The position numbers and the translations under genes are program-made. A DNA stretch of 14,644 nucleotides from Methanosarcinales archaeon (GTDB lineage Archaea > Halobacteriota > Methanosarcinia > Methanotrichales > Methanotrichaceae): NCBI GenBank assembly GCA_013415595.1, contig JAAEEW010000257.1:1-14644 (forward strand), read 5' to 3'. The first letter of the stretch is position 1. Each line of letters starts with the position of its first letter. A model generated the notes under the pieces. That model was not told the DNA's origin, ran no database searches, and saw only the letters and a program-made list of their open reading frames with translations. This document shows, piece after piece, positions 1 through 7,140 of this stretch.

Positions 1-1219
1 CAACGACGCAGACGGGATCACCTCCGCCGGATTGATGTGCACCGCCCTGCACAGGGCGGGATTGCCCTTTCACGCCACCCTGGTCCCCCGGTTGGACGAG
101 TCGGTGGTGGAGTCACTGGAAGGGCCAGTTATATTTTGCGACATGGGAAGCGGCCAACCGGACCTGATCTCCAGGGTGAAGGGAGAAGTCTACGTCCTGG
201 ACCATCACCGCCCTTTTGGCACCCTGAGCTGTCCCAGCCTCAATCCCCATCAGGTGGGAATCGACGGGGCCTTTGAACTCAGCGCCGCGGGGACGGTCTA
301 CTCCGTGGTGCGGCAGATGGGGGACAACGTAGACCTGGCCGGGCTGGCCCTGGTTGGTGCTCTCGGCGACAGGCAGACCCTGGCCGGCCCCAATCGAGAC
401 ATCCTGGACGAGGCCATGCAGGCCGGGATCGTGGCCATCAGGCCGGGACTGAAGATGGCGGAGGACGGCCCGGTGGAGGAGGTTTTCGGCCGCAGCATTG
501 AGCCGCTGCTGGACATCACCGGCGATCAGGCCCGGGTCAGGAGCTTCCTGGACGAGGTGGGAGTGAAGGGCCAGGTCCAGGACCTGCGGGGCGAGGAGCT
601 CTCCCGGCTGTCCACAGCCCTGGTCCTGAAGCTGCTGATGCAGGGCAGCTTCGCCGCCGACACCATCGTCGGCGGGATGATCCGGCTGAAAAAAGAAGTG
701 ACGGGGAATGCCTTTGAGCTGGTGCAGATCCTGAACGCCTGCGGCAAGCTGGACCGCCCGGGACTGGGGCTGACCCTGTGCCTCCGGGACGAGAGCGCCC
801 TGGAGGAGGGAAGACGAGTGGCCGCGGAGTACAGACAATCCCTGCTCACGGAGCTGAAGAGCCTGCGAGAAGACCACCGGGAGATGCCGCACATCAGATA
901 TCTCCTGGCCAGGGACCTGAAGGCCGGGGGAGTGGTGGCGGGCATGGGAATTCGCTACCTGTTCCCGGACCGGCCCATGATAGTTCTCAATCATAAAGAC
1001 GACGTGGTGAAGATCTCGGCCCGGGGGAACAAGCCCCTGGTGAACGCCGGGCTGGACCTGTCCGCGGCCCTGAGAACCGCCGCCGAGTCGGTGGGCGGGG
1101 CAGGCGGCGGCCACACCATAGCCAGTGGAGCTGCCATCCCTCCAGGCACCGAGGAGAAGTTCCTGGAGCAGGTGGACCGGATGGTTGGGGAGCAGCTCGG
1201 CAGCAGGGGCAAAGACTGA
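1..1219 (+). CDS. DHH-family phosphoesterase, archaeal RecJ/GAN-like nuclease (5' partial)
   Basis: The reading frame is open from base 2 with no upstream start visible, so the gene begins outside the window; about 405 residues are present. The first residues read NDADGITSAG, the DHH-family motif I. Motif II (DMG, Asp codon at 140-142), the DHH triad (200-208) and the motif IV aspartate of GALGDR (368-370) follow. The C-terminal DHHA1 nucleic-acid-binding domain ends in GGGH (1103-1114). These motifs bind the two metal ions that hydrolyse phosphodiester bonds. Archaeal relatives are single-strand DNA or RNA exonucleases, some tied to the replisome (GAN) or to RNA trimming; which applies here cannot be told from sequence alone. 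A DnaJ-type zinc finger, present in some homologues, would lie upstream and cannot be checked. The stop shares one base with the pcc1 start (TGATG), which implies co-transcription. No catalytic motif visible here is missing. Confidence 0.9.
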   Translation, partial: NDADGITSAGLMCTALHRAGLPFHATLVPRLDESVVESLEGPVIFCDMGSGQPDLISRVKGEVYVLDHHRPFGTLSCPSLNPHQVGIDGAFELSAAGTVYSVVRQMGDNVDLAGLALVGALGDRQTLAGPNRDILDEAMQAGIVAIRPGLKMAEDGPVEEVFGRSIEPLLDITGDQARVRSFLDEVGVKGQVQDLRGEELSRLSTALVLKLLMQGSFAADTIVGGMIRLKKEVTGNAFELVQILNACGKLDRPGLGLTLCLRDESALEEGRRVAAEYRQSLLTELKSLREDHREMPHIRYLLARDLKAGGVVAGMGIRYLFPDRPMIVLNHKDDVVKISARGNKPLVNAGLDLSAALRTAAESVGGAGGGHTIASGAAIPPGTEEKFLEQVDRMVGEQLGSRGKD

Positions 1220-1437
1220 TGCGCGGCAAGCTCCTCTTCTTTGGGGAGAAGGTCGAGGACCTGGCCCGCGCCCTGGAGCCGGACAACCTGGAGGGCATGA
1301 CCATGAAGGTCGACCAGGGATGTCTGACCATCGAGTACAGAGCGCGGAAGATGGGCACCCTTCTCTCGACGACTGACGATATTTTGATGAACATAAAGAT
1401 AGCTGAAGAGGCCCTGGCCTCTTCGGAGGATGTATGA
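1219..1437 (+). CDS. pcc1: KEOPS complex subunit Pcc1
   Basis: This is a 72-residue protein of the CTAG/Pcc1 family. Pcc1 is the small dimerising subunit of KEOPS, the cytoplasmic complex that, with Kae1, Bud32 and Cgi121, makes the universal t6A modification at position 37 of tRNAs reading ANN codons. The alpha/beta pattern fits: an N-terminal strand (KLLFFGE), a helix starting at VEDLARAL, two strands, then the C-terminal stretch GTLLSTTDDILMNIKIAEEA. That stretch matches the family's signature long helix after a G-[ST]-L turn. The length is at the short end for archaeal Pcc1. The start overlaps the upstream stop by one base and the stop overlaps the serS2 start by four (ATGA), so translation is probably coupled. 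Other KEOPS genes are not in the window. Family assignment is from pattern recognition of a short protein, so it is slightly less certain than its neighbours. Confidence 0.85.
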   Translation: MRGKLLFFGEKVEDLARALEPDNLEGMTMKVDQGCLTIEYRARKMGTLLSTTDDILMNIKIAEEALASSEDV

Positions 1438-2936
1438 AGTTTCACTTGGAGGCCGGCTTCCGGCTCAGCGCCGACGCAGCTAAAGCCCGGGAAGCGCTGG
1501 CCGAGTTCTTCGCGGGCGCCGGGGAGATCATCCAGAAGGGCGCCCCGGAAGGCCACGGCGCAAAGATAGAGAGCTGGCAGCTTGCCGGCAACAGGATCGA
1601 CCTGGTGGTGGACAGCGACCGGTACGTCCGGGCTCATGACGCCGTCCTGAGGCTGAGAAAGCCCCTGTCCGAGCTGCTGGGGAAGAAGTATCGCATTGGA
1701 GTCCGGGGAATAGACGTCTCTAAATTTGAGATCGCCGTCGACTCAGACCGCCCCATAGCCCACAAGATCCCCTACGTGCGGAGCACCAGCTACCAGGACG
1801 GGATCCTGAACCTGGAGCTGGACGTGGGAGAGGGGGAGATGAAGATCGGGGAGTCGGAGCTGGTCAACCGCATTCCGGACCGCATCATCAACCTCCTGGA
1901 GGAGAAGTTCCGGGACTACGGAGGCAAGAGCGAGCACTGGGAGCTGCTCTGGGAGAGCCCGGCGCGCGAGCCCCGGTCCCAAAAGGACCCCACCGAGGAG
2001 ATGCTTCGCGCCAACTGGATCAAGCACGGCTCCAGCCGGGGCCAGTGGATCTACGGACCTGAAGGCACACACATCTTTCGCACCTTCGAGAAGATGGTGC
2101 TGGAGGAGATACTGCGGCCCCTCGAGTACCGGGAGATGATATTTCCCAAGCTGGACACCTGGGATGTGTGGAAGAAGAGCGGCCACGCCCAGGGCGTCTA
2201 CCCGGAGATCTACTTCGTCTGCCCCCCCAAGACCCGCGATCCGGCATTCTGGGAAGAGGTGATGGACTACTACAAGGTCACCCACGAGGTGCCTTTAGAG
2301 CTGGTCAAGGAGAAGATCGACAACCCCATCGGGGGAATGTGCTACGCCCAGTGCCCCACCTTCTGGGGCTTCCTGCAGGGCACAACGCTTCCCAGCGACG
2401 AGCTGCCGGTGAAGGTCTTCGACCGCTCCGGAACCAGCCACCGCTACGAGTCCGGGGGCATCCACGGCATCGAGCGGGTGGACGAGTTCCACCGCATCGA
2501 GATCGTGTGGCTGGGGACCAGAGAGCAGGTGCTGGAGGAAGCGGAAAGGCTGAAGGAGTGCTACAAGAGGATATTCGAGGAGATCCTGGAGCTGCGCTGG
2601 AGGATGGCCTGGGTCACCCCCTGGTTCATGGCCCAGGAGGGCAAGACCGGACTGTCCGAGATGCAGGGCGCGGGAACGGTGGACTACGAGGCCCTGCTCC
2701 CCTACAGCGGCAACTGGATCGAGTTCCAGAACCTGAGCGTCAACGGCGAGAAGTACCCCCGGGGCTTCACCGTGAAGTCCCAGAAGGGCGAGACTCTGTG
2801 GTCCGGCTGCAGCGGGGTGGGCCTGGAGCGCTGGGCCAGCGCCTTCCTGGCCCAGAAGGGCCTGGACCCGGAGAACTGGCCGGAGGCCTTCAGGGAGAGA
2901 TGCGGGGAGATGCCCCGGGGCATCAGGTTCCTGTGA
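1434..2936 (+). CDS. serS2: Type 2 (methanogen-type) serine--tRNA ligase
   Basis: This 500-residue enzyme charges tRNA-Ser with serine in the cytoplasm. Its length and sequence match the rare, zinc-dependent SerRS of methanogens rather than the common bacterial/eukaryotic type: there is no N-terminal coiled-coil arm but an alpha/beta N-terminal domain of about 165 residues. The class II core follows. Motif 2 lies around VKVFDRSGTSHRYESGG with the downstream FHRIE, and motif 3 is GCSGVGLERW. Candidate zinc ligands are C303 or C307, a glutamate in RVDEFHRIE (E351 or E356) and C459. Their spacing resembles the Cys-Glu-Cys set known from the Methanosarcina barkeri enzyme, but I could not align them. 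A Shine-Dalgarno GGAGG at 1425-1429, inside pcc1, sits four bases before the ATG. It is the last gene of the operon, followed by a terminator. It appears complete and normal. Confidence 0.97.
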   Translation: MKFHLEAGFRLSADAAKAREALAEFFAGAGEIIQKGAPEGHGAKIESWQLAGNRIDLVVDSDRYVRAHDAVLRLRKPLSELLGKKYRIGVRGIDVSKFEIAVDSDRPIAHKIPYVRSTSYQDGILNLELDVGEGEMKIGESELVNRIPDRIINLLEEKFRDYGGKSEHWELLWESPAREPRSQKDPTEEMLRANWIKHGSSRGQWIYGPEGTHIFRTFEKMVLEEILRPLEYREMIFPKLDTWDVWKKSGHAQGVYPEIYFVCPPKTRDPAFWEEVMDYYKVTHEVPLELVKEKIDNPIGGMCYAQCPTFWGFLQGTTLPSDELPVKVFDRSGTSHRYESGGIHGIERVDEFHRIEIVWLGTREQVLEEAERLKECYKRIFEEILELRWRMAWVTPWFMAQEGKTGLSEMQGAGTVDYEALLPYSGNWIEFQNLSVNGEKYPRGFTVKSQKGETLWSGCSGVGLERWASAFLAQKGLDPENWPEAFRERCGEMPRGIRFL

Positions 2937-2984
2937 GGAGAGGGCCCGGCCGGACTCCCCCCGGCACCACAAATTTTCAGGCCA

Positions 2985-3016
2985 GCCGTCTGTCTTTGAC
3001 GGCAATTTTTTGTTTT
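2985..3016 (+). terminator. Hairpin plus T-tract terminator after serS2
   Basis: GCCGTC (2985-2990) and GACGGC (2998-3003) form a perfect 6-bp stem with a 7-base loop. It is followed two bases later by T6 (3006-3011), then G and T4. It lies 49 bases beyond the serS2 stop. Archaeal RNA polymerase stops mainly at U-tracts, and a hairpin is not required, so this has both the archaeal and the bacterial-looking ingredients. Confidence 0.75.
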
Positions 3017-3035
3017 ATCGGCGTTTAATTGAGCT

Positions 3036-3123
3036 AATTACTATTAATACTATTTTTATTAAAAATTGTTGGATCTGGGAAAAATTGAAAAGAACCAAGG
3101 GAGCATAGAGTAGGGGTGAGGTG
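3036..3123 (+). promoter_or_regulatory. AT-rich promoter island and Shine-Dalgarno for the serine protease
   Basis: Bases 3020-3090 are sharply AT-rich in an otherwise GC-rich window. They contain TATA-like stretches, notably TTTTTATTAAAAATTG around 3053-3068 and an alternative ATTAATACT near 3046. Initiation 25-27 bases downstream would leave a leader of roughly 40 bases. GAGGTG at 3118-3123, complementary to the 16S 3' end, sits five bases before the protease ATG. The exact TATA box is not certain. Confidence 0.45.
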
Positions 3124-3128
3124 GGAAT

Positions 3129-4322
3129 ATGAGATTCCTTTCGCCCCCTGGATTCTTCGTCTTTCTGACGCTATGCATATTGATTCTTTCAGGAGCCGGA
3201 GCAGCGCAGAGCGTAACCCCCGAGAAGAGGGTGGGCTACACCTACAGCCCGGCAGTGGTGATGATCAAGTCCGAGTTCATCGGCGACCTGGTGAACGACG
3301 ACGGCGAGTCCATGATCTATCTGAGCATCTACAACGGCACGGAGGACTATCCCATGAAGATCCCCCAGTTCAGCACCGGGGGACTGGGCTCCGGCTTCAT
3401 CATCAGCAATGACGGCTACATCGTGACCAATGCCCACGTGGTGGAGAAGACCGAAGAGGAGATCAGGGCGGACTACGCCCTGCAGGCTGTGGCCTGGGCC
3501 ATCGAGGAGTTCCCGCCCATCTTTGCAGCCAGCGGAGACGATCCGTATCCGGAGACGGTCGAGGACGTGCAGGAGCTCTATGAGCAGTTCCTGTCCTACG
3601 ATCTGGACTACGTGACCGAGATCCGGGTGTATTTCGGCAATCCGGGCCGCAGCGCAGAGCAGGCCGGCCACCAGGCGGAGGTGAGGAAGATAAGCCCCCA
3701 GAAGATCTGGATGGGCTCTGCAGACCACAAGTACCGCTCGGGCAAGGACCTGGCCATAATCAAGATCGAGGGCTTCTCCCAGCTTCCCACGGTCCGGCTG
3801 GGCGACTCGTCCCGGGTGGAGGTGGGGGATAAGGTCATCGCCATCGGATTTCCCGGGCTGACCATGTCCTGGGAGAACGTGGTCCTGTCCAGGGAGACGG
3901 ACTACGTGCCCACGGTCACCTCAGGCATAATCAGCGCCAAGAAGAAGCTCCCCGACGGATCGGACGTCTTCCAGACCGACGCGGCCATCTACCACGGCAA
4001 CAGCGGCGGCCCGGCCTTCAACGAGGACGGGGAGGTGGTGGGAATAACCACTTTTGGCTCAGGAAAATATCTGTCCTCCGGGGAATGGATGGACGTGCTG
4101 GGCTACGACTTCCTGATCCCCATCAACGTGGCCAAGAGCTTCATCCAGGAGCTCAACATCAACACCACGGTCAGCGCCGCCTCCGGCCACTTCCAGCGGG
4201 GGCTGGAGAGCTACTGGAGCAAGAATTACACGGCGGCGGAGGAGGAGTTCGGCAAAATCTACTCCCTGGACCCCAACAACGCCTACGCCGGGGAGTACGC
4301 TCGAATGGCCCGCCTGAGGTAG
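3129..4322 (+). CDS. Exported trypsin-like (HtrA/DegP-type) serine protease with C-terminal TPR-like tail
   Basis: This is a 397-residue predicted exported endopeptidase. Residues 1-26 form a signal peptide: a basic start, a hydrophobic core FFVFLTLCILILSG, and an AGA/AQ cleavage region. The catalytic triad of the S1 chymotrypsin fold is visible: H103 in IVTNAHVV, D208 in KDLAIIKI and S292 in GNSGGPA, with the family glycine-rich turn GLGSGFIIS at 85-93. His to Asp is 105 residues apart, against 30 in E. coli DegP, so an acidic, mostly helical insertion occupies about 105-200. There is no PDZ domain. Instead residues 354-396 (FQRGLESYWSKNYTAAEEEF onwards) look like a single TPR-type helix pair. 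The protein probably acts outside the membrane on misfolded or surface proteins; its substrate is unknown. The start is fixed by GAGGTG at 3118-3123. The next gene begins 34 bases later with no terminator between. Confidence 0.92.
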   Translation: MRFLSPPGFFVFLTLCILILSGAGAAQSVTPEKRVGYTYSPAVVMIKSEFIGDLVNDDGESMIYLSIYNGTEDYPMKIPQFSTGGLGSGFIISNDGYIVTNAHVVEKTEEEIRADYALQAVAWAIEEFPPIFAASGDDPYPETVEDVQELYEQFLSYDLDYVTEIRVYFGNPGRSAEQAGHQAEVRKISPQKIWMGSADHKYRSGKDLAIIKIEGFSQLPTVRLGDSSRVEVGDKVIAIGFPGLTMSWENVVLSRETDYVPTVTSGIISAKKKLPDGSDVFQTDAAIYHGNSGGPAFNEDGEVVGITTFGSGKYLSSGEWMDVLGYDFLIPINVAKSFIQELNINTTVSAASGHFQRGLESYWSKNYTAAEEEFGKIYSLDPNNAYAGEYARMARLR

Positions 4323-4356
4323 GGCTAGGGACCAGTGGAGGAAAGGAAGGAGATCA

Positions 4357-5253
4357 ATGGCCGGCTACAACCGGATGGCGGAGTCGGAACTGATGGATCG
4401 GGCAGCCAGAGCCGGTTCTCTGCTGCGGTGCTGTGAGATCTGTCCCCGGCGATGCCGGGTCAACCGGCTGCAGGGGGAGCGGGGCTGCTGCCGGGGCGGC
4501 CGGCTGGCCCGGGTCTACAGCGCCGCCCCCCACTTCGGCGAGGAGCCGCCGCTGGTGGGAAGCTGCGGCTCGGGGACCATATTTCTATCCGGCTGCAACC
4601 TGTCCTGCGTCTTTTGCCAGAACTACGAGATCAGCCAGATGGACCAGGGATCGGACCTGGAGCCGGACCGGCTGGCCGACCTCATGATCCGCCTGCAGGA
4701 CCTGGGATGCCACAACATCAACTTCGTCACTCCCACCCACTACGTGCCCCAGATCCTGGAGGCCCTGGTCCCGGCCAGGGAGAGGGGCCTGGAGGTCCCC
4801 CTGGTCTACAACAGCGGGGGCTACGACTCGGTGGAGACCCTGCGCCTGCTGGAGGGGATCTTCGACATCTACATGCCCGACGCCAAGTACGGGTCCGACC
4901 AGATGGCCCTGAAGTACTCCCGGGCCCCCGGCTACGTGGCGACGATGAAGGCGGCCATAGAGGAGATGCACCGCCAGGTGGGCGACCTGGTGATCGAAGA
5001 CGGAATAGCAGTCCGGGGCCTCCTGGTCCGCCACCTGGTTCTCCCCGGCGGCCTGGCCGGGACGGAGGAGGTGGTCCGGTTCCTGGCCGGGCTATCCAGG
5101 AAGACCTACCTGAACGTCATGGCCCAGTACCGACCGGAGCACCAGGCCTGTCAGCACCCGGAGCTGGACCGGCGGATCACCACGAAAGAGCACTATGCTG
5201 CGGTGCAGATGGCCATCTACGCCGGCCTGACCAGGGGACTGACAATCTATTAA
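4357..5253 (+). CDS. Radical SAM protein, PflX/COG1313 (pyruvate formate-lyase-activase-like)
   Basis: This is a 298-residue member of the radical SAM superfamily. The 4Fe-4S/SAM motif is CNLSCVFC (C80, C84, C87), followed by QNYEIS, characteristic of the PflX-like group. An N-terminal cysteine-rich segment (C25, C26, C29, C33, C44, C45; pattern CEICPRRCRVN) precedes the barrel and could hold another cluster or metal. C70 also precedes the motif. Downstream, PTHYVPQI and VYNSGGYDS are typical of the family's barrel strands. The reaction and substrate of archaeal COG1313 proteins are not established; glycyl-radical activation is suggested only by homology, and no glycyl-radical enzyme gene is nearby. 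AGGAG at 4348-4352 supports the ATG at 4357; a second in-frame ATG at 4375 is possible. It is probably co-transcribed with the protease upstream, though no functional link is obvious. Confidence 0.92.
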   Translation: MAGYNRMAESELMDRAARAGSLLRCCEICPRRCRVNRLQGERGCCRGGRLARVYSAAPHFGEEPPLVGSCGSGTIFLSGCNLSCVFCQNYEISQMDQGSDLEPDRLADLMIRLQDLGCHNINFVTPTHYVPQILEALVPARERGLEVPLVYNSGGYDSVETLRLLEGIFDIYMPDAKYGSDQMALKYSRAPGYVATMKAAIEEMHRQVGDLVIEDGIAVRGLLVRHLVLPGGLAGTEEVVRFLAGLSRKTYLNVMAQYRPEHQACQHPELDRRITTKEHYAAVQMAIYAGLTRGLTIY

Positions 5254-5282
5254 TATGCTGTAAAACCCCTCTTTAAAGGTTG
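5246..5282 (+). promoter_or_regulatory. TATA-like box for the archease-rtcB-trmJ unit, possibly leaderless with TTG start
   Basis: TATTAATATG (5249-5258), centred near 5253, lies about 27 bases before the TTG that must start archease. That is the normal archaeal TATA-to-transcription-start distance, so the message may begin at or very near the start codon. There is no well-spaced Shine-Dalgarno: the only purine run, AAAGG (5275-5279), directly abuts the TTG. Confidence 0.5.
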
Positions 5283-5702
5283 AAGCCATTCGAGTTCCTG
5301 GAGCACACTGCCGATGTCAAGTTCAGAGCCTTTGGCCTGACGCCGGAGGAGATGCTCGGCAATGCCGCCCTGGCCATGTTCAACGCCATGATCGACACCT
5401 CAAAGGTCCGGGAGGAGAGGGTGTGGGAGGTAGACCTGTCTGGGCCAGACCTGGAGCAACTGGCCTACAGCTGGCTGTCGGAGCTGGTCTACCTCTTCGA
5501 CGTAGAGGTGGCGGTCTTCTCCAGGTTTGAGGTGCACCTGGTGCAGTCGGAGAGTGAATGGAAGCTCCATGCCCGGATCTTTGGCGAAGAGATAGACGGC
5601 CGGAGACATGCCTTCGAATGCCAGGTGAAGGCGGTGACCCTCCACCAGTTTGAGGTCAGCCACAACGACCACTGGACCATGCAGACAATTCTGGACGTGT
5701 AA
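5280..5702 (+). CDS. Archease, activator of the RNA ligase RtcB
   Basis: This 140-residue archease is a small metal-binding protein that speeds guanylylation of RtcB and lets it turn over many times in tRNA exon ligation. The N-terminus (KPFEFLEHTADVKFRAFG) matches the family start exactly. D12 in HTAD and D139 in the C-terminal LDV occupy the positions of the conserved acidic metal ligands. EEMLGNAALAMFNAM is the typical first helix, and ECQVKAVTLHQFEV is the conserved strand region. An in-frame TAA at 5274-5276 leaves only TTG (5280) as a start that keeps this conserved end; in-frame ATGs downstream would remove it. There is a possible leaderless promoter just upstream. rtcB follows after nine bases, the classic archease-RtcB pair, so function is well supported by context. 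Confidence 0.95.
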   Translation: MKPFEFLEHTADVKFRAFGLTPEEMLGNAALAMFNAMIDTSKVREERVWEVDLSGPDLEQLAYSWLSELVYLFDVEVAVFSRFEVHLVQSESEWKLHARIFGEEIDGRRHAFECQVKAVTLHQFEVSHNDHWTMQTILDV

Positions 5703-5711
5703 GGTGATTTT

Positions 5712-7133
5712 ATGCTCAACAAGGTAAATGACTACATCTTCGAGGTGCCTATTGACTTTCGCCAGGGAATGAGGGTCCCCGGGCGGATCTTCATCTCCCA
5801 GGACCTGCTGAACATGGTGGAGTCGGGGACCATCGACCAGGTGGCAAACGTGGCCACCCTTCCCGGCATCGCCAAGTACTCCATGGCCATGCCCGACGCC
5901 CACCTGGGGTACGGCTTTCCCATCGGCGGGGTGGCCGCCTTCCGGGAGGAGGACGGGGTGATAAGCCCCGGCGGGGTGGGATTCGATATCAACTGCGGGG
6001 TCAGGCTGCTGCGCTCAGAGCTCCTGGCCAGGGACGTCTTCCCGGAGGTGCCCCTCCTGGTGGAGTCCCTGTTCAAGGACATACCCTCCGGCCTAGGCTC
6101 CAAGAGCCGGCTGCACGTCTCCGACCAGGAGCTCACCGAGGCCTTCCTGGCCGGCGCCGGCTGGGCGGTGGAGCAGGGCTACGGGGTGCAGGCCGACCTG
6201 GAGCACTGCGAGGAGAACGGCTGCCTGGCGGGCGCCGATCCCTCCCAGGTCAGCGACAAGGCCCGGAAGCGGGGCCGGCCCCAGTTCGGAACCCTGGGGA
6301 GCGGCAACCACTTCCTGGAGATTCAGAGGGTAGAGAAGATCTACGACCCCGATGTGGCCAGACAGTTCGGGCTCTTCGAGGGCCAGATCACGGTCATGAT
6401 CCACTGCGGGTCCCGGGGGGCGGGTCACCAGATCTGCACCGACCACCTGCAGGTGCTGAGCCAGGCGGTGCGCAAGTACGGCATCGACCTGCCGGACAGG
6501 CAACTGGCCTGCGCCCCCCTGGGAACGCCGGAGGCCAACCGCTACTTCGGGGCCATGGCCGCGGCGGCCAACTACGCCTGGGCCAACCGGCAGATCATCT
6601 CCCACTGGACCAGGGAGGTCTTCTCCAAGTACTTCGGCGAGGTCAGGATGGACCTGGTCTACGACGTGGCCCACAACGTGGCCAAGATCGAGGAGCACGA
6701 CGTGGACGGATCCCGGAAGAAGCTCTACGTCCACCGCAAGGGAGCGACCCGGGCCTTCGGGCCGTCCCGGGAGGAGGTCCCCCTGGCTTACCGGAGCGTG
6801 GGCCAGCCGGTCCTGATCCCGGGGAGCATGGGCACCCCCTCCTACGTCCTGTGCGGCCAGGACCGGGCCCTGGACCTCACCTTCGGCAGCGCCTGCCACG
6901 GCTCGGGGAGGATCATGAGCCGCACCCAGGCCAAGAAGACCTTCCAGGGCAAGCAGGTCAAGGCCAACCTGTTGAAGAAGGGCATCCGGGTCATGGCCGC
7001 CGAGCCGGCCATCCTGGCCGAGGAGGCCCCGGAGGTCTACAAGCCCAGCCGCGAGGTGGTGGACGTGGTCCACAACCTGGGAATAGCCACCAAGGTGGCC
7101 CAGCTGGTCCCCCTGGGAGTGTCCAAGGGATAG
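5712..7133 (+). CDS. rtcB: RNA-splicing ligase RtcB (tRNA exon ligase)
   Basis: This 473-residue GTP- and Mn-dependent RNA ligase joins 2',3'-cyclic phosphate and 5'-OH ends, the step that seals tRNA halves after intron removal. Metal-site residues are visible: D92 and C95 in FDINCGVR, H200 in GSGNHFLE, H231 in IHCGSRG and H321 in DVAHN. H396 in SACHGSGR is the histidine that carries GMP. Spacing parallels the Pyrococcus enzyme (D95, C98, H203, H234, H329, H404) with a shared offset of 3 that becomes 8 near the C-terminus. No intein interrupts the gene, unlike some archaeal copies. GGTGAT at 5703-5708 is a good Shine-Dalgarno for the ATG. It lies between archease and a tRNA methyltransferase-like gene, forming an RNA-processing operon. 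Complete and intact. Confidence 0.98.
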   Translation: MLNKVNDYIFEVPIDFRQGMRVPGRIFISQDLLNMVESGTIDQVANVATLPGIAKYSMAMPDAHLGYGFPIGGVAAFREEDGVISPGGVGFDINCGVRLLRSELLARDVFPEVPLLVESLFKDIPSGLGSKSRLHVSDQELTEAFLAGAGWAVEQGYGVQADLEHCEENGCLAGADPSQVSDKARKRGRPQFGTLGSGNHFLEIQRVEKIYDPDVARQFGLFEGQITVMIHCGSRGAGHQICTDHLQVLSQAVRKYGIDLPDRQLACAPLGTPEANRYFGAMAAAANYAWANRQIISHWTREVFSKYFGEVRMDLVYDVAHNVAKIEEHDVDGSRKKLYVHRKGATRAFGPSREEVPLAYRSVGQPVLIPGSMGTPSYVLCGQDRALDLTFGSACHGSGRIMSRTQAKKTFQGKQVKANLLKKGIRVMAAEPAILAEEAPEVYKPSREVVDVVHNLGIATKVAQLVPLGVSKG

Positions 7134-7140
7134 GGTGCGA

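Noticed and set aside
1..31. The DHH nuclease as a pseudogene or as starting at ATG 32
   Set aside because: Motif I (NDADG) is encoded before base 32, so the gene simply starts beyond the window edge; there is no internal stop or frameshift.
3036..3056. Repeated ACTATT units in the protease promoter as an operator
   Set aside because: Only two imperfect copies in a very AT-rich stretch, easily arising by chance.
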